Assembly (NCBI GenBank): GCA_017307505.1
Contig: JAFKEE010000021.1
Location: 279,949-343,948, forward strand
Reading direction: 5' to 3'
Length of the DNA stretch: 64,000 nucleotides
DNA from: Acidobacteriota bacterium
GTDB lineage: Bacteria > Acidobacteriota > Terriglobia > Bryobacterales > Bryobacteraceae
A program made the position numbers and the translations under genes. The notes under the pieces were generated by a model. The model was not told where the DNA came from and did not search any database. It worked only from the letters and a program-made list of their open reading frames with translations. The stretch's first letter is position 1, and each line of letters opens with the position of its first letter. Below, in pieces: positions 17,037 to 25,805 of this stretch.

Positions 17037-19400
17037 TTACTGGAGCGAATTGGCCTTGAAGCTGGTATAGGCTCCGCTGCTGGCGAAGCGTAACCCCATC
17101 ACGCTCATTTCGCCCGCGAGGGCGGAGATCTCCAGGCTGCCCTTCTTGCCGTCCACGATTCCGTTCAGGTCGATGAGCCGGAAGGCGGCATGGCCGTTGG
17201 GCGGGATCTCAGGCAGCTGCACCTGCACGATGCGCTGGCCCTGCAGGTCGCGGAACGTGAAATTCACGATCGAGGCGACGTCGGCGCTCATGTTGGCGAC
17301 AGCCACGGTCGTGGTGAAGCCTCCGGTATTGTCGAACGGCATGATCGTCCGGTTGGGCGTGGCCACATAGATGGGCACCGCGGCCTCCTGGTCGGGGCGT
17401 CCGGGTACAATTTGGCGGAAGACGGCAAAGCCCGTTACCCACTGGCCGCTGAGGATCTCGGCCCAGCCGCTCTGCACGGTTGGGCTGGCGCCGGTGGTTT
17501 CCAGAGTTACGGAGGCGCCGGGCGCGATGGTCACGTTCGAGGGATCCGCGCCATTCTGGAACTGCAGCGGCCATGCTACAGCCGATTTGTTCACGTCTTC
17601 GCGCCAGAAGCGCAGTTTGACGGTGGCCTGGGTCGCGTCGTTGTTCACCAGCGTGATGCTGGTTCGGAAGGACGTGGCGGAATCCCCGCCATCGGCGATC
17701 TGCGGCAGCGACCGTTTGCCCAGCGAATAGCGGTTGAAGGTCTGCGCTTCGAAGGAAGTGAACGCGCCGGTGGGGTTAAATCGGAGCCCCAGCAGCGAGA
17801 TCTGTCCGGTGGTGATCCACAGGTCGGCTGTTCCGCGTTTGTCGGACAGGTACGGCCAGAGCGCCGCCAGCGAGGTGGCATAGTGGCCGCGGGCCGGAAT
17901 GTCCGGCAGGCGGTCGACCTTGATGATGCGGCCGAGTTCATCCCGGAACGCCACTCGCACCTTGGCGGTCTCGGTCTGGCTGACATTGGCGATCGCCAGG
18001 GCGGAAACGAACCCGTTCGAGTTGTCGAACGGCAGCAGGCTGCGCTGCATGAGCGTGGAATTCAGCGGAACCGCCGCCTCCTGGAACCGGCCGTCGGGCC
18101 GCGACTGGCGGTAGACCGCCACGCCGCTGATCTTCTCCTTGCACACGACCTCGGCCCAGCCCGAAGAGACGGCAGAGTCCGTGGCCGCGGTCTGGACGGA
18201 CCAGCTGGCGTTCGGCTGGATGACGACGTTCTCCACCTTGTCGCCGTTCTCAATGGGCGGATTCCAGGGCACCGTGGCGTGCGTGGTGGGATCCGACTTA
18301 TAGAACTTCACCGTGACATAGGCCGGCGTCGTGTCGTTGTTCACCAGCGTGATGGATGTCTTGAAGTCGCCGCCGTCGGCCACCTGGGGCAGCGAGTAGA
18401 CCCGCGTGGGTTCGAGCTGTGTGCGGACGGGCAACTGCACGACGGGCGTGGAGTCGGTGGGCGTCACGAGAATACTGTCGTCGAGCGGCAGCTGGACCGT
18501 GGCCCGTGTGTCCATCTGGACCGCGAAGGTCGAAGGAGTCAGACCCCGGTTGATGGAGACCGTCAGATTCGGATTCGGCACCACCTGGGTGACGTCAAAG
18601 TAAGCCAGGCGCCCTCCGTTGGCGACCACCTGCACCGGTTGCGGCGGCGCGGCCACCTGCCCGAAGGCGTAGAAGCTCAACTGCGACGGCACCACCGTGA
18701 AGCCCGGCGGCTGATCGACGATCGTCACTTTGACGGGCACGACACCGAGGACGCCCGGCAGCGTGGCGGCGGAAACCCGCAGCTCGCCGTTCAGGACAGT
18801 TCCGACGTCAAAGCCCGAGGAGTTCACGCGAATCCCAACGGTCAGGGGCGAGAGGATGGGCGCCGCATTGCTCACCGAGAGCCAGTTCGCCCCGTCCGAC
18901 GTGAAGGGCGTCACCTGAATCTCGCGGACGGTGCCGTCCGAATTGGCCACGTTGAAACTCGAAGTCATGGAAGATTCCGGCCCCAGGGTCAGGTCCAGGT
19001 TGGCCGGGTTGAGCAGAAACGCAATGCCCTTCACGTTGAACACGACATCGAAGCTGGTAGGCAGCTGGCCCGTGACCGGAGCAGGCGTAATCGTGACCTT
19101 GCCCGAGTAGTTGCCCGTCTGCATCTGGAACGGGTTGCAGGTCACCAGCAGATCAAAAGTCCCGCTGGCCGAGACTGTTCCGCTGGAGGGAAAGACCTCC
19201 ATCCACCCCTGGTTGCCCTGCACGGAAAAAGTGAAGCCGGGCCCCGTATTGAGCATGCGGATGGTGGTGCTCACCTTGGCGCCGGCCCCGGCATCCGCGT
19301 TTAGAACCGCCGATTGCGGCGAGAAGAATAAAAACGGGTTCTGTTGCGCGTGGGCCAGCGTTAGGCAGCCACTCAGCAGCAAAACAGTTGCGAGTTTCAT
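17037..19400 (-). CDS. Large secreted beta-rich repeat protein
   Basis: A Sec signal peptide (residues 1-18, cleaved near LAHAQ) is followed by BACON/Ig-like segments (about 30-330; WMEVFPSSGTVSASGTFDLLVTC). There are then two copies of a module of about 200 residues, each beginning SLPQ(V/I)ADGGD...TSITLVNND and each containing (S)GWAE(V/I), AVFRQ or AVYRQ, and a (L/M)PFDN(S/T)xGF block. Extracellular structural or adhesive function is inferred; no enzymatic motif was seen. The two modules diverge clearly, so the duplication is old. Confidence 0.75.
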   Translation of the reverse strand: MKLATVLLLSGCLTLAHAQQNPFLFFSPQSAVLNADAGAGAKVSTTIRMLNTGPGFTFSVQGNQGWMEVFPSSGTVSASGTFDLLVTCNPFQMQTGNYSGKVTITPAPVTGQLPTSFDVVFNVKGIAFLLNPANLDLTLGPESSMTSSFNVANSDGTVREIQVTPFTSDGANWLSVSNAAPILSPLTVGIRVNSSGFDVGTVLNGELRVSAATLPGVLGVVPVKVTIVDQPPGFTVVPSQLSFYAFGQVAAPPQPVQVVANGGRLAYFDVTQVVPNPNLTVSINRGLTPSTFAVQMDTRATVQLPLDDSILVTPTDSTPVVQLPVRTQLEPTRVYSLPQVADGGDFKTSITLVNNDTTPAYVTVKFYKSDPTTHATVPWNPPIENGDKVENVVIQPNASWSVQTAATDSAVSSGWAEVVCKEKISGVAVYRQSRPDGRFQEAAVPLNSTLMQRSLLPFDNSNGFVSALAIANVSQTETAKVRVAFRDELGRIIKVDRLPDIPARGHYATSLAALWPYLSDKRGTADLWITTGQISLLGLRFNPTGAFTSFEAQTFNRYSLGKRSLPQIADGGDSATSFRTSITLVNNDATQATVKLRFWREDVNKSAVAWPLQFQNGADPSNVTIAPGASVTLETTGASPTVQSGWAEILSGQWVTGFAVFRQIVPGRPDQEAAVPIYVATPNRTIMPFDNTGGFTTTVAVANMSADVASIVNFTFRDLQGQRIVQVQLPEIPPNGHAAFRLIDLNGIVDGKKGSLEISALAGEMSVMGLRFASSGAYTSFKANSLQ

Positions 19401-19645
19401 GACTTTCAGTCTCCGTGTGCCTGACCGGGCCGCGTCATACCAACCGTCAGCCCGCCCGCATAGTCATCATAGGTTCAGGACATGGTACACCGCAAAGGGG
19501 TAATCCTTCATCCGGAGTGAACACAGGCTATGTCTACAGCTTCGGCCGGGCAGGACCGTTCCGCCAGCCCCCCTTTCGGACAGCCGGAAGGGGCAGGACA
19601 GACCACCGGCGGAAAGAAACGCCGCAACGGAGCACCGCGTCCCCT

Positions 19646-19651
19646 TATAAT
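19646..19651 (+). promoter_or_regulatory. Perfect TATAAT -10 box upstream of the VWFA gene
   Basis: TATAAT lies 17 nt before the ATG at 19669. No good -35 hexamer is found at 16-18 nt spacing (CGCAAC at 17). Transcription would start about 8-11 nt before the ATG, leaving a very short leader. Confidence 0.4.
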
Positions 19652-19668
19652 CAAGGTCAGAATCACTC

Positions 19669-20727
19669 ATGTACTCTCGCAGGCAAGTCATTCTGGGGGG
19701 CACCGCACTCGCGCTCTCTTCCGCCACCGCCGCAGCCCAGGCGCCGGCGCCCAAAGCCGCACCGCAACCACCCATCGCCTCCGCCGAAGCCTTCAAATCC
19801 GGCGTCAGCGAAGTCATTGTGCCGGTCACGGTGACCGACGACAAAGGCCGCTTCGTGCGCGACCTGGACCTCAAGGACTTCGAGCTCCGCGACGAAGGGC
19901 AAGTCCAGAAGATCACTTACTTTACGCGCGAACGCAACCAGCCCGTCGTCATCGGGTTCCTGGTCGACCTCTCCAACTCCAACCGCCTGCACTGGGACAA
20001 GTTCAAGGAAGCCATCCAGGATCTCGTGCTGGCCACGATGGAGCCGGACGGCAAGCCGGATCCGCGCTTCTCGGGCTACCTCGTCGGCTATTCGACGGAA
20101 GCCGAACTGCTTCAGAACACGACCGATGATCCGGAGAAGATCCTGGAACGGTTCCGCAAGACCAAGCCCGGCGGCGGCGCCGCTCTGTTCGACGCCGTCT
20201 ACCAGTCGTGCACCAGCCGTACGCTCGTCAAAGGCGAGCCCATCGAACCGCGCCGGGTGATCGTCATCGTGGGCGACGGCCACGACAACAACAGCAAGAA
20301 AACATTGGAAGAAGTCGTCGAAATCGCGCAGCGCAACCTGGTGACCATCTACGGCGTGTCGACCGTCGCTTTCGGCTTCCGGAATGACGGCGAACCCAAC
20401 CTGAAGAGGCTCTGCGAGTCCTCCGGCGGGCGCGTGGTCTATCCGCTGGAAAATCTGTACTCCGACGTTTCCGGCTACCTCTCCACCCCGTCCGATGAAG
20501 GCAATTTCGCCTATAAGGTCGGCACGGGCGGCTACGCGGCGGCCATCATGCGCGGCATCGTCAACGCCATCTCCGCCACCGCCGGCGAAATTACCACCCA
20601 ATACATCCTGAGGTATACGCCGGGCAATACCGATGTGGCCAAGAAATTCCGTAAAATCGAGGTCAGGGTCAACCTGGCCAATGTGAAGGTCAGAGCGCGA
20701 GAAGGTTATTATCCTTTCGCCCCCTAA
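19669..20727 (+). CDS. VWFA-related acidobacterial-type secreted protein
   Basis: The N-terminus MYSRRQVILGGTALALSSATAAAQA has an S-R-R-Q-V-I-L motif, suggesting Tat export. The body fits the VWFA-related domain family common in Acidobacteriota: VPVTVTDDKGRFVRDLDLKDFEL, VIGFLVDLSNSNRLHW (a DxSxS-like MIDAS start), RVIVIVGDGHDN and a closing KIEVRVNLANVKVRAREGYY. A binding or scaffold role outside the cytoplasm is inferred. The next gene starts 20 nt downstream on the same strand. Confidence 0.88.
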   Translation: MYSRRQVILGGTALALSSATAAAQAPAPKAAPQPPIASAEAFKSGVSEVIVPVTVTDDKGRFVRDLDLKDFELRDEGQVQKITYFTRERNQPVVIGFLVDLSNSNRLHWDKFKEAIQDLVLATMEPDGKPDPRFSGYLVGYSTEAELLQNTTDDPEKILERFRKTKPGGGAALFDAVYQSCTSRTLVKGEPIEPRRVIVIVGDGHDNNSKKTLEEVVEIAQRNLVTIYGVSTVAFGFRNDGEPNLKRLCESSGGRVVYPLENLYSDVSGYLSTPSDEGNFAYKVGTGGYAAAIMRGIVNAISATAGEITTQYILRYTPGNTDVAKKFRKIEVRVNLANVKVRAREGYYPFAP

Positions 20728-20747
20728 CGGCCGATAAGTCCAATTTC

Positions 20748-21557
20748 ATGTCGCTGCCATCCGACATCGCCGCACCCCTGGAAACCCGCACCGCGGAATA
20801 CCGGGTGTTCCAGGCCCTGGGCGAGAACTGCGGCGTCGTCGTTACCGATCCCGTGACCGGAGCCTGCGCCATGCGCTTCCGCCGCGACTGGGACGAGTTC
20901 GCTCCGGCTGAAGCGGAAATCCTGCAGGCTCTGGCGGAAGATCTTCCGGCCAAACAGCAGGAACTGGGCACCGGCGCCTTTTTGCACTGGATCGATGAGA
21001 ACCTGTCCAACACGCTCAGCGTGGAACCGCCCCAGCAAGCCCTTTGCCTCGACCTGGAACGCACCGCGCAGGCACTCTACCGCCGCTATGTCCGGTCCAC
21101 CGTGCACCGCTTCCAGACGCACCTGCCGCTGATTCCCATCGACCTGGCCGCCGGCGGGCTGGGCCAGGATCGGGCCGCGGGCGCGAAGGAATGGATCGAA
21201 GCGGAAGTGCCCGGCCGACGCGGGCTCACCGAAGACCTGTTCCTGGTGCGAATTCACGGCCGCTCCATGGAACCGGAGATTCCGGATGGGTCCATCTGCG
21301 TCTTCCGCTCCTACTACGGCGGCTCGCGCAAAGGCGGCATCTTTATCGTGCAGCGCATCGCCACCATGGACGAAGGCGGTGAGTTCACCCTGAAGCGCTA
21401 TGAGAGCTCCAAGCAGGTGACGGCCGAAGGTTGGAGCCATACCAGCATCCGCATGCAGCCCGGCAACCCCGAGTTCTCCAGTTGGGACCTGCGCGAGGAA
21501 GACCGCTGGGTGACCATCGCCCAGTTCGTCAGTGTCCTGGAAGATCCTGTCGCCTGA
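20748..21557 (+). CDS. S24 (LexA-like) peptidase-domain protein with unrecognised N-terminus
   Basis: The C-terminal half (about 150-269) has the LexA/S24 layout. S173 lies in VRIHGRSMEPEIPDGSICVF and K216 in GEFTLKRYES, giving the Ser-Lys dyad. There is no visible helix-turn-helix in the N-terminal 130 residues (TAEYRVFQALGENCGVVV, LDLERTAQALYRRY), unlike LexA or phage repressors. The protein could be a regulated self-cleaving or processing protease rather than a DNA-binding repressor. It follows the VWFA gene by 20 nt and may be co-expressed. No SOS box was identified. Confidence 0.75.
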   Translation: MSLPSDIAAPLETRTAEYRVFQALGENCGVVVTDPVTGACAMRFRRDWDEFAPAEAEILQALAEDLPAKQQELGTGAFLHWIDENLSNTLSVEPPQQALCLDLERTAQALYRRYVRSTVHRFQTHLPLIPIDLAAGGLGQDRAAGAKEWIEAEVPGRRGLTEDLFLVRIHGRSMEPEIPDGSICVFRSYYGGSRKGGIFIVQRIATMDEGGEFTLKRYESSKQVTAEGWSHTSIRMQPGNPEFSSWDLREEDRWVTIAQFVSVLEDPVA

Positions 21558-21574
21558 AACACCCCAGCCTGCGG

Positions 21575-22207
21575 CTAGCGGCCCTTGCCGTTGGGGCTGA
21601 GCACCGTCAGTCCAAAGCCCGCATTGCCGGGCAGCATGATGCGCAGGCCGTTGAAGTCCTGGATGTCCACCCCCACCTGGATTACCTGCATCCCGGCCGC
21701 ACGGCCTGCCTGGACTCCGGCCGGCGCATCCTCGAACACCAGGCAACGCTCCGGACGAACCCCCAGGCGTTCGGCACCCAGCAGGAAACAATACGGGTCG
21801 GGCTTACCGTTCACGACCTCTTCCGAGGTCACCATCCCGGCCGGAACCGGCAGGCCCGCGGCCTTCAGGCGCACCTCAGCGAGTTTGCGGGGGCAGGAGG
21901 TGACGATGGTCCACCGCTCCCGCGGCAGGCCCGCCAGCAGCGCCGCGGCAGCCTTGATGGCGACGACCCCCTCGGTGTCCAACTCCTCGGCACGATTGAA
22001 CTCCAGCGCCGCCGCCGTGGCATCGATCTCAGGCACGAACAGATGGATCGTCTCGGCGGTGCGGCGGCCGTGCGACACAGCCAGGATCCGGTTCACGTCG
22101 ATGCCGTGCTGATCGGCAAACCGCTGCCAGTAGCGGACCACCACTGCGTGGGAATTGACAAGAGTGCCGTCGAGGTCGAAGAGAATTGCATCGCAGTCGT
22201 AGGTCAT
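21575..22207 (-). CDS. HAD-superfamily phosphatase (sugar/polyol phosphatase-like)
   Basis: The 210-residue protein has HAD motif I FDLDGTLVNS (D11, D13), motif II IVTSCPRKLA, motif III K134 in NGKPDPYCF and motif IV FEDAPAGVQAG. The subclass-I cap and the SEEVVNGKPDPYCFLLGA block resemble glycerol-3-phosphatase or 2-deoxyglucose-6-phosphatase and phosphoglycolate phosphatases. The exact substrate cannot be assigned. It faces the S24 gene convergently with 17 nt between stops. Confidence 0.88.
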   Translation of the reverse strand: MTYDCDAILFDLDGTLVNSHAVVVRYWQRFADQHGIDVNRILAVSHGRRTAETIHLFVPEIDATAAALEFNRAEELDTEGVVAIKAAAALLAGLPRERWTIVTSCPRKLAEVRLKAAGLPVPAGMVTSEEVVNGKPDPYCFLLGAERLGVRPERCLVFEDAPAGVQAGRAAGMQVIQVGVDIQDFNGLRIMLPGNAGFGLTVLSPNGKGR

Positions 22208-22271
22208 GAGATAAGGAATGGGCCCCTGAGCCGGGGCTCAACTTCCATTATCGCAGGATGTAATGGTGGAC

Positions 22272-23324
22272 CTAGGAGTCTGTTTTCTCGATCAGCTTCT
22301 CGACGTTCATCATGTAGATCGCCATCTTCCCGTGACGGTCGCTCTGAAAGAAGATTCGCTGGCTGTTGGCACTGAAACAGGGCGTAGCCAAGGCTGGATC
22401 CTTGGCCTTGTGCTCGCATAAAGTAAATTCTCTCTTTGTAGCCCTTAACAGCAACAAAATATTGGGAGATGCCTTACTGCGGCTAGCGCCCACAAACACG
22501 CTGGAATTGGCATTGCGGGCAAAACTGACAAACTGGCTGGTTTTGGCCAGCAGGGTGTCGGCGCGGGAGTCCAGACCCTGTTCCCGGATGGCAATCAACT
22601 GGTTCGTCTCCACCGGCTCCAGCAGATACTGCAGTGTCTGCCCGTCCGGGGACCACAGGGCCTGCAGCACCCGCCCCGCCGGTGTCTCTACCCGCCGCTG
22701 CCCCGCCCCATCGAACGCCGCCACCCACAGTTCCCCGGCTCCGTTCAGCCAGAGGAGCATAGCCCGTTTCGGATTCGGCGTTAAGCCAGTCACCGCTCCG
22801 CGGACTTCCACCGCCGTCTCCGGACTCCCCTTGGGCTGGCGCAGGCGGCGGATGTTCGAGTTTCCGCCCTGCGTCTCCACGAAGAAGAGGGATTGTCCAT
22901 CTTCGGTCGAAACCAGCGGACCGGAGTGCTTCCACCCCTCCCGGAGTTCCGCCACCTCCTGCCGGTGCTGGTTGTGGAGTTGAATGGAAACCAGTTTGGA
23001 CCCGCTGAAGAAGAGGGCCGCCCGGTCATCGGACGAAAAAGTCAACGATTCAGGCGCGTACTCCTCCACCGTGGCCACCGGCTTGATCTGCCCGTTCGAC
23101 AGATCGATCTGGAACGGCGCCCACTTTTCCCCCGACACGGCGGAGAAAAGCAGGTTCCGGCTGCGACGGTCGATGCAGCGCGCCGGTGGCGGGGAGAAGG
23201 TGCTCTCGTGCTCCGGACTGGTCAGGCGGCGGACGTCAAATTCGGTGGACGGGTCCTGGTAGCGAAACCACTCCTGGGAAGCCACGGCCACACCGGCCAG
23301 AAATGAACGCCGCGACTGCTCCAT
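22272..23324 (-). CDS. TolB/WD40-like beta-propeller protein with Tat signal
   Basis: The start at 23324 gives MEQSRRSFLAGVAVAS, an S-R-R-S-F-L Tat motif. The remaining 330 residues contain repeated propeller-strand patterns (NLLFSAVSGEKWAPFQIDL, LTFSSDDRAALFFSG, LQALWSPDGQTLQYLLE, CFSANSQRIFFQSDRHGKMAIYMMN) as in TolB-type six-bladed propellers. A periplasmic or cell-surface binding role is inferred. A TGC-TAAAAT extended -10 lies 7 nt before the ATG. The open frame continues 45 codons upstream but lacks protein-like features. Confidence 0.78.
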   Translation of the reverse strand: MEQSRRSFLAGVAVASQEWFRYQDPSTEFDVRRLTSPEHESTFSPPPARCIDRRSRNLLFSAVSGEKWAPFQIDLSNGQIKPVATVEEYAPESLTFSSDDRAALFFSGSKLVSIQLHNQHRQEVAELREGWKHSGPLVSTEDGQSLFFVETQGGNSNIRRLRQPKGSPETAVEVRGAVTGLTPNPKRAMLLWLNGAGELWVAAFDGAGQRRVETPAGRVLQALWSPDGQTLQYLLEPVETNQLIAIREQGLDSRADTLLAKTSQFVSFARNANSSVFVGASRSKASPNILLLLRATKREFTLCEHKAKDPALATPCFSANSQRIFFQSDRHGKMAIYMMNVEKLIEKTDS

Positions 23325-23331
23325 ACCCAGG

Positions 23332-23340
23332 ATTTTAGCA
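23332..23340 (-). promoter_or_regulatory. Extended -10 (TGC TAAAAT), 7 nt before start
   Basis: TAAAAT preceded directly by TGC on the minus strand lies 7 nt before the ATG at 23324. There is no ribosome-binding sequence in the gap. This is one of the best leaderless-promoter candidates in the window. Confidence 0.45.
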
Positions 23341-23365
23341 GGCGGCGCAGCCACATCCACGCCGC

Positions 23366-24433
23366 CTACTTGTGCGGATCGTGGCCGTGCTCCTTCGGAG
23401 CCGAAGTGTAGTGCTCCTTCAGCAGATCGACGCCAAAATCGTCCTCGAAATCCCTCCATACACTATGGATGTGATTGGCGTTGTTCTGGGTGTTGTCATA
23501 TTCGATCAGAAACGTCGGGGCCTGGACGCGGTAGTAGTGCGGACCGCCCTTTTCCACCACGCCCGCCCAGGCAAAGTAGACATTGAGCCCCGCCTCTTTC
23601 ACCCTCTGCCGGCGCTGTTCGGCCAGTTCGCCCGGCAGGTTCTCAATGTATTCATCGATCAATGCTGCCAGTAACTTACGTTGTGCTGGAGTCATCTTGG
23701 ACTGCAGCAGGCCGCTGGGTTGTCCGGCCAGGGCGGCTTTGCGGCTGCGTTCCGTAAGGATGTCCGCGTAAGCCTTCTCGGCCACCAGCGCGACCTTGCG
23801 CTGCTCCGGCGTGAGCGCGGTCATCAAGGCCCTGCCCTTGTCCTCTTCGGCGCCCAGGACGCGAAGCCCGGCGCGTGGCCCCTCCCTCACTTCTCCTGGA
23901 TTCGAACCCAGGAAGGTGGGATTGCCCGTCGCCTTGCCCTTCACCACCGTGAAATGGAGGCTCACATGGTGCCCTTCGATGCGGTAGGCCCAGGTGCCTT
24001 CGGCGGAGGGCTCCCCAAAAATACTGAAGTGGTAACGTTCCGGATTGCGGCGGCCGGCGGTGTCCTTCTCCATGAGGCGCAGAATGTCTTCCAGGCTCAT
24101 GATGGTGGTGGTTTTGATGAAGCCCTGCTGGCTGAGCCCGGCGCTGAGCAAGGCGGAGGCCAGGGCTTTCTGATGGGACGTCATCTCCGAGAGGGTCAGG
24201 CCCTTGCGGGGCCGGTTGTAGCGCTGCGGAATGTCGGCACTGGGAATATAGTGCCAGAAGAAGCGCTCGTCATCCTCAAACGGAAACACCACGCTCGCCT
24301 TCTGCTCCGGAGTGAGCGAGGCAAGGAAGTTCTTAGCGGTAGCGACCATCCGCGGCAAGGCGTGGTCGTGTTCATCGTGCGCCCACAGCATGGACGCCAC
24401 GAGGAAAAGGGGAATCGCGGCCCAGAAACGCAT
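23366..24433 (-). CDS. Secreted DUF3500 family protein
   Basis: A Sec signal peptide (residues 1-18, MRFWAAIPLFLVASMLWA) is followed by a histidine-rich start (HDEHDHALP). The domain then runs LTPEQKASVVFPFEDDERFFWHYIPS, YHFSIFGEPSAEGTWAYRIEGHHVSLHF and FLIEYDNTQNNANHIHSVWRDFEDDFG, which are diagnostic of DUF3500. The His-rich termini (also KEHGHDPHK at the end) suggest metal binding. The biochemical function of the family is not known. A TAGAAT box lies 6 nt before the ATG. Confidence 0.9.
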   Translation of the reverse strand: MRFWAAIPLFLVASMLWAHDEHDHALPRMVATAKNFLASLTPEQKASVVFPFEDDERFFWHYIPSADIPQRYNRPRKGLTLSEMTSHQKALASALLSAGLSQQGFIKTTTIMSLEDILRLMEKDTAGRRNPERYHFSIFGEPSAEGTWAYRIEGHHVSLHFTVVKGKATGNPTFLGSNPGEVREGPRAGLRVLGAEEDKGRALMTALTPEQRKVALVAEKAYADILTERSRKAALAGQPSGLLQSKMTPAQRKLLAALIDEYIENLPGELAEQRRQRVKEAGLNVYFAWAGVVEKGGPHYYRVQAPTFLIEYDNTQNNANHIHSVWRDFEDDFGVDLLKEHYTSAPKEHGHDPHK

Positions 24434-24439
24434 GGGACG

Positions 24440-24445
24440 ATTCTA
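24440..24445 (-). promoter_or_regulatory. -10-like TAGAAT box, 6 nt before start
   Basis: TAGAAT preceded by TGTG on the minus strand ends 6 nt before the ATG at 24433, with no Shine-Dalgarno sequence in between. It is a leaderless-promoter candidate. An AGG-like site further upstream (CTCC-rich strand) is too far away to serve. Confidence 0.4.
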
Positions 24446-24474
24446 CACGAGTCGAGGAGGTATGGGGCGAAATC

Positions 24475-25374
24475 CTAGAAACCGAAGTCGCGTGAGGCGT
24501 TGGAGGTCGCCAGCGCGGATTTTTCCAGGTAATAGTGCGGATTCACCGGAGTGCCGCCTCGGCGGACTTCGTAGTGCAGATGCGGCGCGGTCGCGCGGCC
24601 GGTCATACCCGTCCCGCCGATCACCTGCCCCATCCTTACTTCCTGGTTCGGAATGACGTCGATGCGCGAGAGGTGGGCGTAGTAAGTCTGTAAGCCGTTG
24701 CCGTGGTCGACGACGATCAGTTTGCCGTAGGCGCCACCCCAGTTCGCTTCGGTCACGACCCCATCAGCAGCCACGTGAACCGGCGTGCCCTGGGGCGAAG
24801 AAATGTCGACACCGGTGTGGAAAGCCTGGTGGGAGAAGAACGGATCTTCGCGGGTTCCAAAACTGCTGAGCAGGCGGCCCATCACCGGCCACAGTCCGGG
24901 AGTGGTGTTCACCAGCCAGCGCCGGCTGGTCAGGCGGCCGCCCATGCCGAGTGAGGCGGTCTTCAGGCGGTTGTACTCTTCCAGGGTGTCGCGCAGGGTG
25001 GGCATCAGCGGCATCTGCCCCACTGAAGCGAGAGCCGTATCCGGGGTGGCATCCACCCGCTTGTTCAGGCCGTATGCGACAGAAACTTCCGAAGCGAACA
25101 TCTGCAGCCGCGCCATCTGCTCGTTGGTCTGATTGGCTTCGGTCAGCAACTTCTGGTAGCGGGCCCGCAGAAACTCGGTCTCTTCCCGCAGGCTATTGTA
25201 GTTCCCCACCTTCCAGGCCATCCGGAGGTAGCTGGAGACCATCCCGAACAGGGTGAATCCGCCCAGCAGCGCGAGGCCGAGGACAGCAAATATCACTTTC
25301 TGGTCGATTTGGAAGCGGCGGAGACGCCCATGGAGGGAGTGAGCCAGAACTACGATGAAGTAGGGCTGATTCAT
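24475..25374 (-). CDS. M23 family metallopeptidase (membrane-anchored peptidoglycan hydrolase)
   Basis: The 299-residue protein has a membrane segment at about residues 28-48 (VIFAVLGLALLGGFTLFGMV) and a coiled coil (about 58-100). The C-terminal M23 domain carries zinc ligands in FHTGVDIS (H-x3-D) and APHLHYEV (H-x-H). It likely cleaves peptidoglycan cross-links or interpeptides, or, if degenerate, activates an amidase; the ligands look intact. A consensus sigma-70 promoter lies about 120 nt upstream. Confidence 0.93.
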   Translation of the reverse strand: MNQPYFIVVLAHSLHGRLRRFQIDQKVIFAVLGLALLGGFTLFGMVSSYLRMAWKVGNYNSLREETEFLRARYQKLLTEANQTNEQMARLQMFASEVSVAYGLNKRVDATPDTALASVGQMPLMPTLRDTLEEYNRLKTASLGMGGRLTSRRWLVNTTPGLWPVMGRLLSSFGTREDPFFSHQAFHTGVDISSPQGTPVHVAADGVVTEANWGGAYGKLIVVDHGNGLQTYYAHLSRIDVIPNQEVRMGQVIGGTGMTGRATAPHLHYEVRRGGTPVNPHYYLEKSALATSNASRDFGF

Positions 25375-25449
25375 GACTTACATTCGATCGCGAGACTGCG
25401 GTCCGGTTCGTTTTGCCTTTCCAATCCGAAAGCCAAAGCGAACTGCGAT

Positions 25450-25473
25450 GGCCCGCCTGCTTGCGTGCGGGCC
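25450..25473 (-). other. 5' UTR hairpin upstream of the M23 gene
   Basis: A 7-bp perfect stem (GGCCCGC with GCGGGCC, 10-nt loop) lies in the predicted leader between the promoter at 25499-25527 and the start codon. It has no T tract, so it is not an obvious terminator. Its role is unknown. Confidence 0.3.
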
Positions 25474-25498
25474 TCGAGGACACCGGAACGCAAACCTT

Positions 25499-25527
25499 AC
25501 GGTAACAATCAACGCAAGGGCTGTCAA
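25499..25527 (-). promoter_or_regulatory. Sigma-70-type promoter (TTGACA-17-TACCGT) for the M23 gene
   Basis: On the minus strand a perfect TTGACA -35 is followed at 17 nt by TACCGT. Transcription would begin near 25492, leaving a leader of about 118 nt before the ATG at 25374. This is the strongest -35/-10 pair found in the window. Confidence 0.6.
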
Positions 25528-25754
25528 GGATCCAATTGTAGCCGGAGGGCGTGTCAGGCGTGTCAAACAAACCCGCCACAGCCTTCAGTTTTGTCTGCAA
25601 CAGATTGCAAACAAATCACCTGAGGCAGTAGAAGATCTGCAAATAGTATGACAGGCCTCCGGGGCCGGCCGGGGCGAATTAGGAGAGCTTCATCCAAAAT
25701 GGACCTGGGCCGGGTGGGGAGAAGATGGCGAAAGAGAAGAAACCGGGAAAATAA
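25528..25754. other. Non-coding stretch
   Basis: No open frame here has protein-like composition and no RNA gene or repeat was recognised. It separates the M23 promoter from the terminator of the unit to the right. Confidence 0.5.
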
Positions 25755-25780
25755 GGCGGGCCGTGTGGGCGCGGCCCGCC
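25755..25780 (-). terminator. Rho-independent terminator for the leftward unit
   Basis: A 9-bp perfect GC stem (25755-25763 with 25772-25780, 8-nt loop) is followed on the minus strand by TTATTTTCC. It lies 25 nt beyond the stop of the putative small gene at 25806. Confidence 0.6.
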
Positions 25781-25805
25781 GGAACGGCGATTGGGGATCG
25801 CCGGG

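Noticed and set aside
17190-19304. 704-codon plus frame opposite the secreted repeat protein
   Set aside because: Composition is Gly/Arg/His-rich with no domain. The minus strand has a signal peptide, internal repeats and a terminator.
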